Shown: one piece after another, positions 16,889 through 24,686 of the stretch
Layout of the letters: every line of letters begins with the position of its first letter
Position numbering within the stretch: position 1 is the stretch's first letter
Made by a program: the position numbers and the translations under genes
The notes under the pieces: model-generated
What the model saw: the letters and a program-made list of their open reading frames with translations, nothing else
The model's database searches: none
What the model was told of the DNA's origin: nothing
Source: Firmicutes bacterium ASF500
GTDB taxonomy: Bacteria > Bacillota > Clostridia > Oscillospirales > Oscillospiraceae
Assembly: GCA_000492175.2 (NCBI GenBank)
Contig: CP097573.1
Location: 3,596,001 to 3,660,000 of the forward strand
Reading direction: 5' to 3'
DNA length: 64,000 nt

Positions 16889-17878
16889 GTGTATGCGAGA
16901 AAGAGCCTGGCTGTCAGCTTGATTATATCTTTAACTATAATCATTTTGGGAGGCTGTCACGCGCCATCAAAGCCAGAAATCGAATGGAGCAATCAGTGGG
17001 GGAACATCAGCGGAAACATTCTTGAGGACGGATACGTTGCTGCCAATGGAAACACTGTTTGCTATGCGAGCCTAAATGAAGCAGCCGATGCACTGTATAG
17101 CCTCAGTGAAACTGGAGAGATTACGCTGATTTCCCGAAAAGCAGCTTACAATCTCAACATCGTGGATAATCAGGTGTATTTTACAAATGGATTACCCGGT
17201 TCAATTTGCCGTATTGATATAGATGGCACAAACTTCAAAACGCTTGTGCGGGGAGAATATCGGAATCTGTTTGTAAGCCAATCCCACATGGCCTATCTGC
17301 AAGGGAGCAGTCTGGTGGTATCTGACCTCGCTGGAGAGCATACAACAACCATTGCCTCTGATGTCCGCAGATTTCTTCCATTTGATGATACGTTTTTGTT
17401 TATCACAGGTAACATGGAGGCCGGCGGCCTTTATCAAATCAATCCAGATGGGACAGGGCAGGAATGCCTGTTTGACAGACCAATTATATGCCTTTGCTCA
17501 AACAGCGAAGCAATATACTTCTCTGTTTCTAATGATGTGACCACCTTTGGAGCATCTGGTGGCAGCGTTTATCAGCTGAACAAAGAGAGGAAAGTCATGC
17601 AGCTGCCAACAGAAATGGAATGCTGGGATATGAATGCAACTGATGAACATATTTTTTTCCGAAATCAAAGTGAGCAGGGTGCCCTATACCGCATGGATCT
17701 GGACGGCAGCAACATGATTTGTTTACTCCGCGAAAACTGCACCAATATTCATGTAATGGGAAATTCACTTGTATTTCGCATTGTTACTACCGGAAAAGGT
17801 GTAGACGCTGGATACTATGTCATGGGGCAGGACGGGAATGATCTGCGCCTGTTAGATAGTCAAACTGTGCCAAGCTGA
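16889..17878 (+). CDS. DUF5050-like beta-propeller lipoprotein
   Basis: A 329-residue protein with a lipoprotein signal ending ILGGC. The rest repeats short blades such as GEITLISRKAAYNLNIVDNQ, YFTNGLPGSICRIDIDGTNF and GALYRMDLDGSNMICLL, the DUF5050/WD-like pattern (R.D.DG.N...L). It should be an exported, membrane-tethered propeller, a binding rather than catalytic protein. I chose GTG 16889 because GGGGGA lies eight bases before it; TTG 16883 would be too close. It follows the two-repeat membrane protein by 18 bases and probably closes that operon. Confidence 0.75.
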   Translation: MYARKSLAVSLIISLTIIILGGCHAPSKPEIEWSNQWGNISGNILEDGYVAANGNTVCYASLNEAADALYSLSETGEITLISRKAAYNLNIVDNQVYFTNGLPGSICRIDIDGTNFKTLVRGEYRNLFVSQSHMAYLQGSSLVVSDLAGEHTTTIASDVRRFLPFDDTFLFITGNMEAGGLYQINPDGTGQECLFDRPIICLCSNSEAIYFSVSNDVTTFGASGGSVYQLNKERKVMQLPTEMECWDMNATDEHIFFRNQSEQGALYRMDLDGSNMICLLRENCTNIHVMGNSLVFRIVTTGKGVDAGYYVMGQDGNDLRLLDSQTVPS

Positions 17879-18080
17879 TGCGCAACATACAGATAAGCGC
17901 AGAAACGATACGATAATCGTTGTGGAGGAAAAGACGTCGTGGACAGGAAAGAGCATTAAAGAAAAAGCCCAAGTCCACCAATGAGGAATTGACGATGGCT
18001 TTGAACCTTTATTTGCAGACTATAAATGAAACAGCATAAAATTTGCTGACCTTGGCGGCGGCGATAGGCGTAAACTATCC
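17879..18080. other. Intergenic stretch with degenerate coding remnant
   Basis: There is no intact gene here. A plus-strand frame (about 17924-18041) ends TNEELTMALNLYLQTINETA and looks like the tail of a lost gene. Near 18050-18095 a GC-rich inverted repeat (GGCGGCGGCGATAG with CTATCCCCGCCGCC) could terminate minus-strand transcription. Confidence 0.4.
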
Positions 18081-18290
18081 CCGCCGCCTTGCGTGTTACC
18101 GCTCCATATCCTTCGCCTGCTGGTTACGCTCCTGTCCTTATCCTGTTCTTTGGGAGAGGCCGGGGGCGCGGGGGCAGAGCCACCGCAAAACCTACCGCCA
18201 GCCGCCGCAGTAGTGCAGACGGTTTTGCCGTTAAAATGGAGCGGACATAGAGCGAGGATTGTTTTCAGCGGGGAGATATGCTATACTTGG
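18081..18290. repeat. Cassette-boundary repeat, copy A, with promoter
   Basis: This is the first copy of a segment that recurs before the next immunity-type genes. It opens GTTACCGCTCCATATCC (minus strand: DMER then stop, the tail of a lost gene) and continues TCCTGTTCTTTGGGAGAGGC, a GGGGGCGCGGGGGCAGAGCC block and ACGGTTTTGCCGTTAAAATG. It ends with a promoter: TTGTTT (18259-18264), a 17-base spacer, TATACT (18282-18287) with an extended -10 TG. The promoter faces the SUKH gene at 18331. Confidence 0.7.
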
Positions 18291-18330
18291 GTCAGTAAAT
18301 TTACATCGGTAACAAGGAGGATTGAACTTA

Positions 18331-19218
18331 ATGAGCGGTCAAATGTATTCAATAAAAAGTGAACTGAATATTCTCCGACGATTTGTTAACATGGAATACG
18401 ATGGAAGTCGGCGTTGCTATTTCGAAAAAGATATTTCTGCGGCGGAAAAACGACTTCAGTATAAACTTCCGCTTCCTATCCGGGAACTCTATTTGGGTGC
18501 AGCAGATATACTGCTGGATATGGATTATCTGCGTCCCTTGGAATTGCTCCATTGGCAACAGGACTACTTATGCTTTTTTGATGCACCGGAGGCTGACTTT
18601 GTATGGGGGATTTGTAGAAAAGACGACCCCAATGCACTGTACGCCTGGGAAGAACTAATTCCAGAAGAGGCTGAGGACACTCTCTGCGACCTTGACGAGG
18701 AATTTGAAGAGTATGATGAAGAAAACAACATGAAAGGGAAAAAAGCCGTCGCACGCAAATATTCGGCCTATTGGGATAAAATCAATTTGCGCTACACAAA
18801 AGCGCCGCCTCGCCTAAAGAAGCTGGAACATGAATTCCGGCATAACTGCTCTTTGGATGCTTTTGGATTGTTTTTAGTTATCCACTCTTTGTTTTCCTAT
18901 GCAACAGAATTATACTGCCTAAAAAATCTGAACTGTCATTTGGGGGATTTGCCAACACCATCTGAATGTGAGCCTATCTATTTTGAAAAACTAAGGAAAA
19001 ATATTGAACAGGAATTTACTCCTATTTCCGATCATTTAGAATTGATTGATATATTCCCGCTACCAATGGCGTATGTCCATAAAACTGCGAACGCTTTGCT
19101 TATTTGTAATGAAGAAGCTGGTTTTCTGACATTATTAAGCGATAGAACTGCAAAGCCTGGCTTTATAGAGAAAATTCAAAACTGTCTTGCTCTGCCATTG
19201 CGTCAATGCAATCAATAG
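18331..19218 (+). CDS. SMI1/KNR4 (SUKH) family putative immunity protein
   Basis: A 295-residue cytoplasmic protein. The first 140 residues fit SUKH: ISAAEKRLQYKLPLPIRELYLGAAD, then LRPLELLHWQQDYLCFFD and WGICRKDDPNALYAW. The rest is helical, with an acidic run (DLDEEFEEYDEEN, about 128-140). SUKH proteins commonly neutralise secreted nuclease toxins. I chose ATG 18331, ten bases after AAGGAGG, rather than TTG 18322. It has its own repeat-borne promoter and no adjacent toxin, so it looks like an orphan immunity gene. Confidence 0.75.
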   Translation: MSGQMYSIKSELNILRRFVNMEYDGSRRCYFEKDISAAEKRLQYKLPLPIRELYLGAADILLDMDYLRPLELLHWQQDYLCFFDAPEADFVWGICRKDDPNALYAWEELIPEEAEDTLCDLDEEFEEYDEENNMKGKKAVARKYSAYWDKINLRYTKAPPRLKKLEHEFRHNCSLDAFGLFLVIHSLFSYATELYCLKNLNCHLGDLPTPSECEPIYFEKLRKNIEQEFTPISDHLELIDIFPLPMAYVHKTANALLICNEEAGFLTLLSDRTAKPGFIEKIQNCLALPLRQCNQ

Positions 19219-19244
19219 CTTTTCCTACTTCCTAAAACACCTGT

Positions 19245-19400
19245 AACTTGAGGGCGCGGGGACAGAGCCACCGCAAAACCTACCGACATCTGCCGAAGTA
19301 GTGCAGACGGTTTTGCCGTTAAAATGAAGCGGACGAAAGCGGGGGGCAGGGTTGTCAAATCCTGCCCCCCGTTTTCAACGGGAAAGTGTGCTACACTTGG
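19245..19400. repeat. Cassette-boundary repeat, copy B
   Basis: It shares with copy A the blocks GGCGCGGGGACAGAGCCACC, GCAAAACCTACCG, GTAGTGCAGACGGTTTTGCC and TTAAAATGAAGCGGAC, then a hairpin (GGGGGGCAGG with CCTGCCCCCC) and GTTTTCAACGGG, ending in TACACT (19392-19397) as a -10. The hairpin is absent from the other copies. The repeat is directly upstream of the Imm1-like gene. Confidence 0.7.
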
Positions 19401-19442
19401 GTTGTTGTTATATAAATTCAATGTTTCAAGGGGGTGGATTAT

Positions 19443-19841
19443 ATGTGGAGCATTTGTTGGGATTTGACAAATAAGGTAAAATGCGCTGATGCGAAAAAAA
19501 TTATCGAACTTATTGAAAAAATAGATAGAGAATATAGGCAAAAACAGCCCGTAATAGTTGAAATTGAGTCAGAAACTTCAAAGTCTCTATGTATAGGGGT
19601 CGGAAGCTCAGACGAACTTTGCTGTCTTGATTTTTTCCCTACTGCTGATGGCTTGGGGTCTATACATCCTGTTTCACAAATCAGAGAACATACTTTGGGT
19701 AGCATTGTGTTTTGGATGGATTCTTATGATTGTGAGTGGGAGAGAGATTTGTTAATCCCATATAAAGACGCAATAAAAGAATTACAACATTTTTTGAAAT
19801 ATGACAATATCAGCAATAACCTTATTTGGGAATTGGACTGA
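19443..19841 (+). CDS. Imm1-like putative immunity protein
   Basis: A 132-residue acidic protein beginning MWSICWDLTNKVKCADAKKI, followed by a long helix and the strands ESETSKSLCIGVGSSDELCCLDFFPTADG (split here around GVGSS). The arrangement of an N-terminal helix, a glycine-rich G-G/S-x-D strand pair and a C-terminal helix is that of the Imm1 family, found beside deaminase and nuclease toxins. I chose ATG 19443 over GTG 19434 because AAGGGG overlaps the latter. Low GC and its own promoter mark it as an independent cassette. Confidence 0.6.
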   Translation: MWSICWDLTNKVKCADAKKIIELIEKIDREYRQKQPVIVEIESETSKSLCIGVGSSDELCCLDFFPTADGLGSIHPVSQIREHTLGSIVFWMDSYDCEWERDLLIPYKDAIKELQHFLKYDNISNNLIWELD

Positions 19842-19953
19842 AAACATTTTTCCAATGCTCATTGTTATGGGCTTTTGATAATCTCTCCTCATTGATGTCT
19901 CTCCGTAAACGCTCGTCCACAGAGGCTTTAGCGTTCAAAATGTCCATGCCTAT

Positions 19954-20155
19954 GCCGCCCTGTCCGTTACCGCTCCATATCCCACGCCCGCCGGTTACGC
20001 ACTTACCCTTATCCTGTTCTTTGGGAGAGGCCGGGGGGCGCGGGGGCAGAGCGGAGATTTTTTGTGGAGCAAAAAATACTACTCGGCCTTGACGGTCTGG
20101 ATAGTCAGAACTGCGTAGAACGGCAATTGTTTTCAGCGGGGAGATGTGCTATACT
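19954..20155. repeat. Cassette-boundary repeat, copy C, with promoter
   Basis: This is a third copy: GCCGCCCTGTCCGTTACCGC, TCCTGTTCTTTGGGAGAGGC, the GGGGGGCGCGGGGGCAGAGC block, then divergent sequence and the promoter TTGTTT (20127-20132), 17 bases, TATACT (20150-20155). The promoter core differs from copy A by one base. To its left (19822-19947, minus strand) a 41-codon frame, MDILNAKASVDERLRRDINE and on, abuts the Imm1-like gene end and may be another gene fragment. Confidence 0.7.
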
Positions 20156-20201
20156 TGTGAGGAAGAAAATTTGATTAAGAGCTATGGGGAGTAAAAACTA
20201 A

Positions 20202-20762
20202 ATGAGTGTTACAAAAGCATTAGAATCTTACTTTGCACATCTTAAGCATCTTAATCGCGTTCTTCAAGTGATTGAGTTGCCACGCGATGCAGAACAACAA
20301 GCGGAAATGATTCAGAAATTGAATATGACACCTCAACTAATTGATTGGGATTCATGCAGAATAGAAGATGGAGTGAAACATTATTTGTGGAATCCTGTAA
20401 GAAAAACTGTTTTCCATGACTTATCGTCATACGAAAAAGAGTGGAAATTAAAAATTCCCTCGTCTGTGAAAGAATATTTTAATTCTTATTGGTTTATAGA
20501 TATCTTTGATGCAGCGTTTCAATTAATTCCAGTTGTCCCATGGGATATTCTAGGCACCTTTTATAATGAGTATTATGATGTTCAACTTGAACTCGAAGAG
20601 ATCGGAATAGAAATGCAAGCTATACCAATTGGGACACACGAATATGGAAGGGTGGTTGTAAACTGCCAAGATGAGAAAATATATGCGTTAGATCCAGAAT
20701 CACATGAGTGCTATTTTGTAGCAACAAATCTTGAATCTTTAATCAAAAATATGCAAATTTAA
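20202..20762 (+). CDS. Syd/SUKH-2-like putative immunity protein
   Basis: A 186-residue protein, low GC, in the Syd (SUKH-2) pattern. The N-terminal helix is followed by RKTVFHDLSSYEKEWKLKIP, then SVKEYFNSYWFIDIF, then the family-typical IPIGTHEYGRVVVNCQDEKIYALDPES (in overlapping parts), where a DE/D residue pair precedes the strand IYALD. Syd is an Escherichia coli SecY-binding protein, but many members act as immunity proteins. It has a repeat-borne promoter and no partner toxin. Confidence 0.7.
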   Translation: MSVTKALESYFAHLKHLNRVLQVIELPRDAEQQAEMIQKLNMTPQLIDWDSCRIEDGVKHYLWNPVRKTVFHDLSSYEKEWKLKIPSSVKEYFNSYWFIDIFDAAFQLIPVVPWDILGTFYNEYYDVQLELEEIGIEMQAIPIGTHEYGRVVVNCQDEKIYALDPESHECYFVATNLESLIKNMQI

Positions 20763-20780
20763 ATGGAGTAATGAAAACTC

Positions 20781-20960
20781 AAAATAGGGCAGCGGAAATA
20801 TGCGACTATCCCGCCGCCCTGTCCGTTACCGCTCCATATCCTGCGCCCTGCGGGGCTGCTGCTCCCGCTGTTCCTGCCGCAAGATGTTGTAAACGCTCCT
20901 GCGGATTTGCTCGGCTTTCCCGGTTCAGATTGCCGCGCTCCTTTATAAGGGCGCAAGCCC
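20781..20960. repeat. Cassette-boundary repeat, copy D, carrying a gene tail (minus strand)
   Basis: A fourth, longer copy shares GCCGCCCTGTCCGTTACCGC with copy C. Read on the minus strand (about 20923 to 20826) it encodes AEQIRRSVYNILRQEQ, then a Q/R-rich end DMER and a stop, followed by a GGGCGGCGG / CCGCTGCCC hairpin and TATTTT. This looks like the 3' end and terminator of a conjugative-element gene, probably a relaxase tail (inference). From 20960 to 21099 nothing more is recognised. Confidence 0.6.
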
Positions 20961-21099
20961 GTTACCCTTGCGCCCCGCCCCCCGTTAGCATTTGGGAAAA
21001 TAGAAAGCCGCCCGAAAATCAGAGCGTCATTTTGACGCTTCGATTTCGAGCGACTAATCGGATTTTGTTCGATTGTCAATCGATGGAATATCTTGCTGA

Positions 21100-21804
21100 T
21101 TATTCTTCTAAATCCCATTGCCCATAGTCTATTCGCCATGTCTGTGACCAGTCTTTAGAAGATTCTTCTTGGTAAACATCTATGGGTTCACTGCCCTGGA
21201 TAACATCAGCGAAGCCGTTGCTTGAAAGTCTAAAGAATGTAATGTAATGAACATTGGGTTCCGTTTGCAGAATGTTGATTGCTGGTGCTTTGCATAAATC
21301 ATCAGTGGGTATAACATCATCCAAGAAAACTTGTATCTGTGAAATCTCTCCATCTGCTTGAAACCACTCGTGAAGTGATGTACCCTCTCCTGTTCCATCA
21401 GGCCAAGTAGTTGTACCCCAAAGTATCTTTACAATATACGGAGTGTCCAAATATGGCTGTATCATTTCAGAAAAATAATTTGTTGCTTCTTCACGTAGTA
21501 AGAGAGTAAAATAATCATCTAACCAGCACCAGTTTTTCCCGTTCGTTCGCAAACGACGCACGACAAAAGTTTCATCTGGAAATTGGTCAGACATTACAGT
21601 CAACACCCAATGGTAAGAGGGGTTGAGGTCGGGGAGTGGGCCGGGGCCATCTGCTTCACGCTCGGCGCTGATGATTGTAAACTCCCCGCTGTACCGGCTG
21701 GAAAGATACTGTCGGGCTTTCCCCTCTATTCCTCCGGCGCAACTGCACAGCGGCAGCACCAGCGCCCCGACCAGAGCGGCGGCAAGGGCATACTTTCTTT
21801 TTAT
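21100..21804 (-). CDS. Lipoprotein with damaged or non-standard start
   Basis: About 234 residues. The frame reads KRKYALAAALVGALVLPLCSC, a clear lipoprotein signal, then a 200-residue mature part (GKARQYLSSRYSGEFTIISA, DFQ-like strands, ending WRIDYGQWDLEE). No ATG, GTG or TTG precedes the signal in this frame at the right distance. GGAGG is followed by ATGCCATAA in another frame, and the codon in the natural start position is ATA (21804-21802). A two-base insertion after ATGCCA would explain it. The frame remains open upstream to 22053, but that part looks non-coding. The family is not recognised. Confidence 0.55.
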   Translation of the reverse strand: MKRKYALAAALVGALVLPLCSCAGGIEGKARQYLSSRYSGEFTIISAEREADGPGPLPDLNPSYHWVLTVMSDQFPDETFVVRRLRTNGKNWCWLDDYFTLLLREEATNYFSEMIQPYLDTPYIVKILWGTTTWPDGTGEGTSLHEWFQADGEISQIQVFLDDVIPTDDLCKAPAINILQTEPNVHYITFFRLSSNGFADVIQGSEPIDVYQEESSKDWSQTWRIDYGQWDLEE

Positions 21805-21974
21805 GGCATTATGCCTCCAATCTGTAAAAGAGCCGTCTGTTTCTGGACAACAGTATAGCACAGAACAAAGCTGTTTGCATAGTAGGCACAGATTTTTTGC
21901 TTTGTATTTCCGATTGACTGTGATAAAATGGATATAAACACAATTACGACCAAGCGACAATGTGGAGGGGTAGT

Positions 21975-22427
21975 ATGTGGAAAGATAAGCTAAAAAAAGT
22001 GCAAGAAATAAGCAATGGTTACTCGCTTGCTTGTGTAAATCCCGGAGTTTCAAATGACATTATCAATATTTGGTCTACCCATGTTCAAAGTTCATTCGGA
22101 ATTAAGCCGCCCCAGGAATTTATGAATATCTTGCTTTGTGCGAATGGTTTTGAGTGGAACGGATACATTTTGTATGGGGTTGACCAAGACTTTTTTGATG
22201 GTCCGGCATATACGGTGTCTGGATTGATAGAGCAAAACGAAATATGGCATGAGGTTGAGAGCCAAAGGGCCTATCTCTTTTTGGGAGAAAGCAACATAAG
22301 TTGGTATGTCTATGAAATAGCATCGGGCCGATATATGGAGTTGGATAATCCATCTGGTAGAGAAATGGTTGTTTTTAATTCTTGTGCAGAAATGTTAGAT
22401 AAACTTTTGGATGATTGCTTATCTTAA
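21975..22427 (+). CDS. YrhA/SUKH-type putative immunity protein
   Basis: A 150-residue protein in the SMI1/KNR4 pattern: helix ending FGIKPPQEFMNILLCANGFEW, then NGYILYGVDQDFFDG, YLFLGESNISWYVYEIASGR and a final helix with a D-rich end. This strand order, with a W-Y-V-Y-E-I core, is that of YrhA-like SUKH proteins. I chose ATG 21975, six bases after GGAGG, over the earlier ATG 21960, which precedes that site. It is the last of a run of such genes that all lack toxins. Confidence 0.7.
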   Translation: MWKDKLKKVQEISNGYSLACVNPGVSNDIINIWSTHVQSSFGIKPPQEFMNILLCANGFEWNGYILYGVDQDFFDGPAYTVSGLIEQNEIWHEVESQRAYLFLGESNISWYVYEIASGRYMELDNPSGREMVVFNSCAEMLDKLLDDCLS

Positions 22428-22758
22428 ACAACGGCGCAGTAACACCCAACGAGGCCGGGGGAAGTGTAGCCCCCTCCCGGTCTCGCTCCGCAAGCCCGTT
22501 ACCCCTGCGCTACGCTCCCGTCTGCGCCGCCCTCCTGCGCTGTCTGGGCGGCAAGCAAACTGTTCAAATCATTTCAGAAAAAGCGCCGCCCATGTCTATG
22601 ACACAGGCGGCGCCTTTGGACTTATCTCCTATAAACGGCTCCACCAAACAGGCAGGGCCAGCGGGACTTTGCTTCCTTTATTGAATGAGGTAGCTGATAG
22701 AGAAGCCGGCACTGGTTTTCCCGATGTTTTTCACATAAAGAACATACTTGTCCTTTTC
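22428..22758. other. GC-rich intergenic region with hairpins, no gene
   Basis: It contains GCAAGCCCGTTACCC, shared with copy D of the boundary repeat, and a hairpin at 22583-22614 (GCGCCGCC with GGCGGCGC) that probably terminates the SUKH gene. The final 80 bases before the M56 gene stop show nothing recognisable. Confidence 0.5.
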
Positions 22759-24171
22759 TCAGGAGACTTCACTCACGGAGATCCACTGGTACTCCATACC
22801 GTTGCCCTCAACCAATTTGACTTGGTACTCTGCGCCGTCTCCCAGCATCGTGCCTGCTTCGACCTCTCCCGCCAGAATGCTTTCTATGATAGGGAGATAT
22901 TTCCACTTCACACCATTGCTCCCTTTTGAAAGCAGAGAGTCCTTGAGGGTAGCATTGTCCTCATCCGCCCAAAACGCCCGCTCCTCTTCCGCTGTCTCAA
23001 AGAGCAGGATTTCTCCGGCCTCGACCTTTTTCAAAATCTCAGCCCATTCCTCCGGGGTGAATTTGCGTTCGTCCCCACGGTTCACCGACGCCAAGCCGCC
23101 CAAAGCGCTGTCGGTATCCTGCGGCCCAGCCTCCTGGTTGCTGCCCTCGGAAGCCGTGGGCTGGCCGGACGGCAGGGCAGAATCGCTCTCTTTCGCCACG
23201 GCCCCCGTTGTAAATCCGGTCGCCATGCCAAGGGTCAGGACAAGGGCAAGCACGACGGCCAGCAACGATGTTTTCTTGTATTTCATAATAGCAATTATCC
23301 TTTCTTCTGCGGCGTTCTTACTAAAGTAGCTGTGCATGAAGGAGAAGGGACGGCCCCGCTCCGCCATGTCGATCAGCGAATGGGCGTAGGACGCCCGCTC
23401 TGTCCCGCCGAAATGCCGCAGAACCATTTCATCGCAGGACAGTTCCAGGTCACGGTTGAGAAGAACCAGCATTACCCAGACCAGGGGGTTGAACCAGTGG
23501 ACGCACGCCGCGCACAGGGCCAGCAGCTTCCACAGCGTATCAAAGCGGCGGATATGGACGTATTCATGGACAAGGATATAGCGAACCAGCTGCTCATTGT
23601 CCAAATCCATCCCCTGCGGGAAGATGATGCGCGGCCGCAGGATGCCGATGGAGGCCGGGGAGCTTACCTTGTCAGAGCGGACGATTGCCAGAGGCCGGAG
23701 CAGCCGGTACTCCTCCCGCCATTTCGTGATAACGGCGTGGTATTCCACGAGAACGGCGGCTCTGAGTGCCCGGTAATTCTTTGCCAGCAGGACGGCGAAT
23801 ACCACAACAAGCACCACCGCGCCAACCATCCACAGGGCAGTCAGCAGAGGAATAGATAGGGCGGCTTCCGCCGGCCCTCTGGCGGCTTCAGGCGATGCCG
23901 GAACCTGGGCCTGACCGCCCCAGACTGTCACATAGCTGCCAGTGGGAACCGTCGTGTCCTCATGTCCCCAAAGTCCGGCAAACAGGTTGTAAACGCTCCA
24001 CCTCGACGTGAGGGAAAAGGGAATCAGCAGCCTTGCGATGACAATTCCCCACAGTGCCAGAAAGCTGGCTTTAGGCAGCCGGTACAGCGTGATGGCGCGG
24101 ACGATCACGATGGCCGCAATCAGCACCCCTGCCTGCACGCTCATTTCAACAATACCCATGGTTCCCCTCAT
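22759..24171 (-). CDS. M56-family membrane metallopeptidase, BlaR1/MecR1-like sensor
   Basis: A 470-residue protein. Membrane helices at about 8-27, 33-52 and 108-130 frame a cytoplasmic zinc protease with HEYVHIRR (HExxH, about residues 204-211), ELSCDE as the downstream glutamate motif, and a further helix near 305-325. The last 150 residues are a Gly/Glu-rich outer domain without a penicillin-binding SxxK motif that I can see, so the signal is unlikely to be a beta-lactam. It overlaps the repressor gene by four bases (ATGA), forming the usual BlaI-BlaR two-gene unit in which the protease inactivates the repressor. Confidence 0.9.
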   Translation of the reverse strand: MRGTMGIVEMSVQAGVLIAAIVIVRAITLYRLPKASFLALWGIVIARLLIPFSLTSRWSVYNLFAGLWGHEDTTVPTGSYVTVWGGQAQVPASPEAARGPAEAALSIPLLTALWMVGAVVLVVVFAVLLAKNYRALRAAVLVEYHAVITKWREEYRLLRPLAIVRSDKVSSPASIGILRPRIIFPQGMDLDNEQLVRYILVHEYVHIRRFDTLWKLLALCAACVHWFNPLVWVMLVLLNRDLELSCDEMVLRHFGGTERASYAHSLIDMAERGRPFSFMHSYFSKNAAEERIIAIMKYKKTSLLAVVLALVLTLGMATGFTTGAVAKESDSALPSGQPTASEGSNQEAGPQDTDSALGGLASVNRGDERKFTPEEWAEILKKVEAGEILLFETAEEERAFWADEDNATLKDSLLSKGSNGVKWKYLPIIESILAGEVEAGTMLGDGAEYQVKLVEGNGMEYQWISVSEVS

Positions 24172-24524
24172 TTCAGCTCTTCCACGATCCGCCGCAGACC
24201 GTCGATCTCGTCGCTGGACAGCTTCTTTCCGCTGACGTAGGTCGACAGGAACAGCTCTGCGGAGCCGTCAAAGAGCTTGTCGATCAGTTCCGTGGCCTCC
24301 TCCCGCTGGACGGATTTCCTGGATATGGCTGCTTGGCAGATAAACGGGTCACGTCGTTTCACCGCGCCTTTCTCAACCAGCTTCTTGGCAACCGTATATG
24401 TGGTGTTGCGCGCCCAGCCAATGCGGGCGTTCATTTTTTTTGCCAGTTCAACTGCGGACAGCTCACCTTCTTCCCATAATACATCCATAACCTTCAATTC
24501 AGCGTCTGTTAATTTTGTCGACAT
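24168..24524 (-). CDS. BlaI/MecI-family transcriptional repressor
   Basis: A 118-residue protein. A winged helix fills residues 1-75: LTDAELKVMDVLWEEGELSAVELAKKM, with the recognition helix GWARNTTYTVAKKLVEKG. The C-terminal dimerisation helices hold LFDGSAELFLSTYV. I chose ATG 24524 behind AAGGAG, eight bases apart; the longer frame begins inside the operator. It sits first in the operon ahead of the M56 sensor. A perfect 36-bp palindrome covers the region just upstream, so autorepression is very likely. Confidence 0.92.
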   Translation of the reverse strand: MSTKLTDAELKVMDVLWEEGELSAVELAKKMNARIGWARNTTYTVAKKLVEKGAVKRRDPFICQAAISRKSVQREEATELIDKLFDGSAELFLSTYVSGKKLSSDEIDGLRRIVEELK

Positions 24525-24531
24525 AGTGATA

Positions 24532-24567
24532 ACTCCTTCTTGACTATGGCCATAGTCAAGAAGGAGT
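24532..24567. promoter_or_regulatory. 36-bp perfect palindromic operator before the BlaI-like gene
   Basis: Bases 24532-24567 read identically on both strands, with centre TTGACTATGGCCATAGTCAA. The arms include the AAGGAG ribosome site, so binding, or folding of the transcript, could act on both transcription and translation. The core TGACTAT..ATAGTCA is repeated in a second dyad upstream. Confidence 0.85.
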
Positions 24568-24593
24568 CTATCACAATCGTCAGGACTTGTCAA

Positions 24594-24611
24594 TGACTAT
24601 ATTTATAGTCA
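24594..24611. promoter_or_regulatory. Second operator dyad
   Basis: TGACTAT and ATAGTCA half sites are separated by four bases (ATTT). The half sites match those of the large palindrome 45 bases away, as expected for paired repressor sites over the promoter. Confidence 0.75.
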
Positions 24612-24686
24612 GAATAAAAGTGTGGACATCCGTTTCCGCCGAATCGTAGGTTCATCCGGAAGCAGTAGAATGAAGCACAGCGCAAA

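Noticed and set aside
17927..18041. Short frame ending TNEELTMALNLYLQTINETA as a gene
   Set aside because: There is no ribosome site and it is bounded by a stop just upstream; it is described as a remnant instead.
20826..20923. Intact relaxase gene at repeat D
   Set aside because: Only about 31 codons of the tail are present and no upstream coding sequence continues in that frame.
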